Positions 13,216-13,769 of a stretch of 13,769 bases of DNA are shown piece by piece; position 1 is the first letter of the stretch, and every line of letters starts with the position of its first letter. This DNA comes from Bacteroidota bacterium. Its GTDB lineage: Bacteria; Bacteroidota; Bacteroidia; B-17B0; Aurantibacillaceae. The stretch spans positions 1-13,769 of the forward strand of contig CANFQR010000014.1 in assembly GCA_947449125.1 (NCBI GenBank), read 5' to 3'. The notes beneath the pieces are model-generated. The model searched no databases, was not told the DNA's origin, and saw only the letters and a program-made list of their open reading frames with translations. Position numbers and translations under genes: made by a program.

Positions 13216-13280
13216 TGAATCAAATCAAGCATTACGTTGACTATAATCATTTTAATAGGCATTAATTGAAAATAACTTTG
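13216..13280 (+). promoter_or_regulatory. Tandem-dyad promoter of the hsp20 gene
   Basis: Distal dyad TGAATCAAATCA (13216-13227, one mismatch), proximal exact dyad TGACTATAATCA (13238-13249) and a perfect -7 TAACTTTG (13273-13280). Centres lie 58.5 and 36.5 bp from the -7 G. The predicted leader to ATG 13324 is about 38 nt. No CIRCE-like heat-shock element was seen. Confidence 0.75.
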
Positions 13281-13323
13281 AAATCAATAAACTAATTTAA
13301 TTAACAATTAAAAAATTAAAAAC

Positions 13324-13769
13324 ATGTCATTAACAGTGAAAAAAAGAAGTGGAAACGGAAATTTATTTCCAAGATTAGTAAATGATTTCTTTAATACAGA
13401 AAGCTTTTTCGGCCCGAGTATTTTAGATTTTGAAGGCAACTTATTAAATAGAGAAGACCTTGTTGCAATGCCAGAAGCTAATATAATTGAACATGATAAA
13501 AATTTTAAAATCGAATTAGCCGCTCCAGGTTTAGAGAAAAAAGATTTTAAAGTTGAAGTGCAGGATGGCGTATTGAGTATTAGTGCAGAGAAAGAACACG
13601 AAAAAAAAGAAGAGAATAAAAATTTTAAAAGACGAGAATTCACATACAATTCGTTTGCAAGATCTTTTACGCTTCCTGAAAATTGCGTGTCAGACAAAAT
13701 AGAAGCAAAATACGAAAGTGGAATTCTTCATCTTTCTTTACCAAAAAACGAAATGACAATTTCCAAACC
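13324..13769 (+). CDS. Hsp20/alpha-crystallin small heat-shock protein (3' end outside window)
   Basis: The frame is open from ATG 13324 to the window end: 148 complete codons, then cut. An N-terminal arm (1 to about 48; NGNLFPRLVNDFFN is typical of Bacteroidota Hsp20) precedes the alpha-crystallin domain: ANIIEHDKNFKIELAAPGL, then KKDFKVEVQDGVLSISAEK, then REFTYNSFARSFTLPENC, and the signature GILHLSLPK (133-141). Small heat-shock proteins form oligomers that hold unfolding proteins, without ATP, for refolding by other chaperones. The C-terminal I-x-I/V anchor lies beyond the window. The start is supported by the A-rich stretch just before it and by the promoter at 13216-13280, which replaces any heat-shock operator and suggests control by the same factor as the BON and CBS genes. 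Confidence 0.93.
   Translation, partial: MSLTVKKRSGNGNLFPRLVNDFFNTESFFGPSILDFEGNLLNREDLVAMPEANIIEHDKNFKIELAAPGLEKKDFKVEVQDGVLSISAEKEHEKKEENKNFKRREFTYNSFARSFTLPENCVSDKIEAKYESGILHLSLPKNEMTISK

Noticed and set aside
13308..13697. A long open frame on the minus strand (129 codons) opposite the hsp20 gene
   Set aside because: It is antisense to a plus-strand frame with unmistakable Hsp20 motifs, and its translation (Ser/Phe/Leu-rich) looks like the shadow of that coding sequence.

Overview
The window is very AT-rich and looks like a chromosomal segment of a Bacteroidota bacterium (Flavobacteriia/Sphingobacteriia/Chitinophagia-like; I cannot place it lower). Reasons: a giant surface protein with SprB-type repeats and a C-terminal type IX secretion (T9SS) sorting domain, promoter -7 elements of the Bacteroidota form TAnnTTTG, and A-rich translation starts without Shine-Dalgarno sequences. 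No mobile element, CRISPR array, tRNA or rRNA was seen.

Layout: (1-1000) the 3' part of an exported rhodanese gene and a two-TM protein, closed by a bidirectional terminator. (1017-4718, minus) a 1233-aa T9SS adhesin-like protein. (4925-6004) an orphan cytoplasmic PAS histidine kinase with its own promoter. (6160-7879) a three-gene operon: Lys-rich small protein, divergent single-BON protein, L,D-transpeptidase. (7885-8718, minus) probable outer-membrane barrel protein. (8855-9382, minus) paired-CBS protein. (9467-9994, minus) YbhB/PEBP-family protein. (9995-10419) a gene-free stretch holding a probable unannotated minus-strand small transcript. (10420-10887) four-TM protein. (11009-11677) triple-BON protein. 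(11746-12198, minus) exported helical protein. (12485-13153) MCFSA-type multi-pass membrane protein. (13324-end) an Hsp20 chaperone gene cut by the window edge.

The main discovery is regulatory. Nine promoters, eight before protein genes or operons and one before the unannotated transcript, share the same 65-bp architecture: two 12-bp dyads of form TGAnnnnnnTCA exactly 22 bp apart, centred 36.5 and 58.5 bp upstream of the last base of a TAnnTTTG-like -7 box, then a leader of roughly 14-39 nt. The better site of each pair fits TGAYnnnnRTCA, which resembles FNR/CRP-family sites. Seven exact copies lie in intergenic DNA or across a gene end, and I saw none inside genes by eye. The target genes (Hsp20, CBS, BON proteins, L,D-transpeptidase, envelope proteins) suggest an envelope/stress or low-oxygen regulon. 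The regulator is not in the window, and the FNR/CRP assignment is inference.

The second discovery is the ninth promoter, on the minus strand at 10312-10376. It fires into a stretch with no annotated gene that ends in two hairpins, the second with a seven-T tail, and contains a perfect 12-bp inverted repeat. The product would be a structured RNA of about 230 nt, or a micro-mRNA for an 18-residue Cys-containing peptide.
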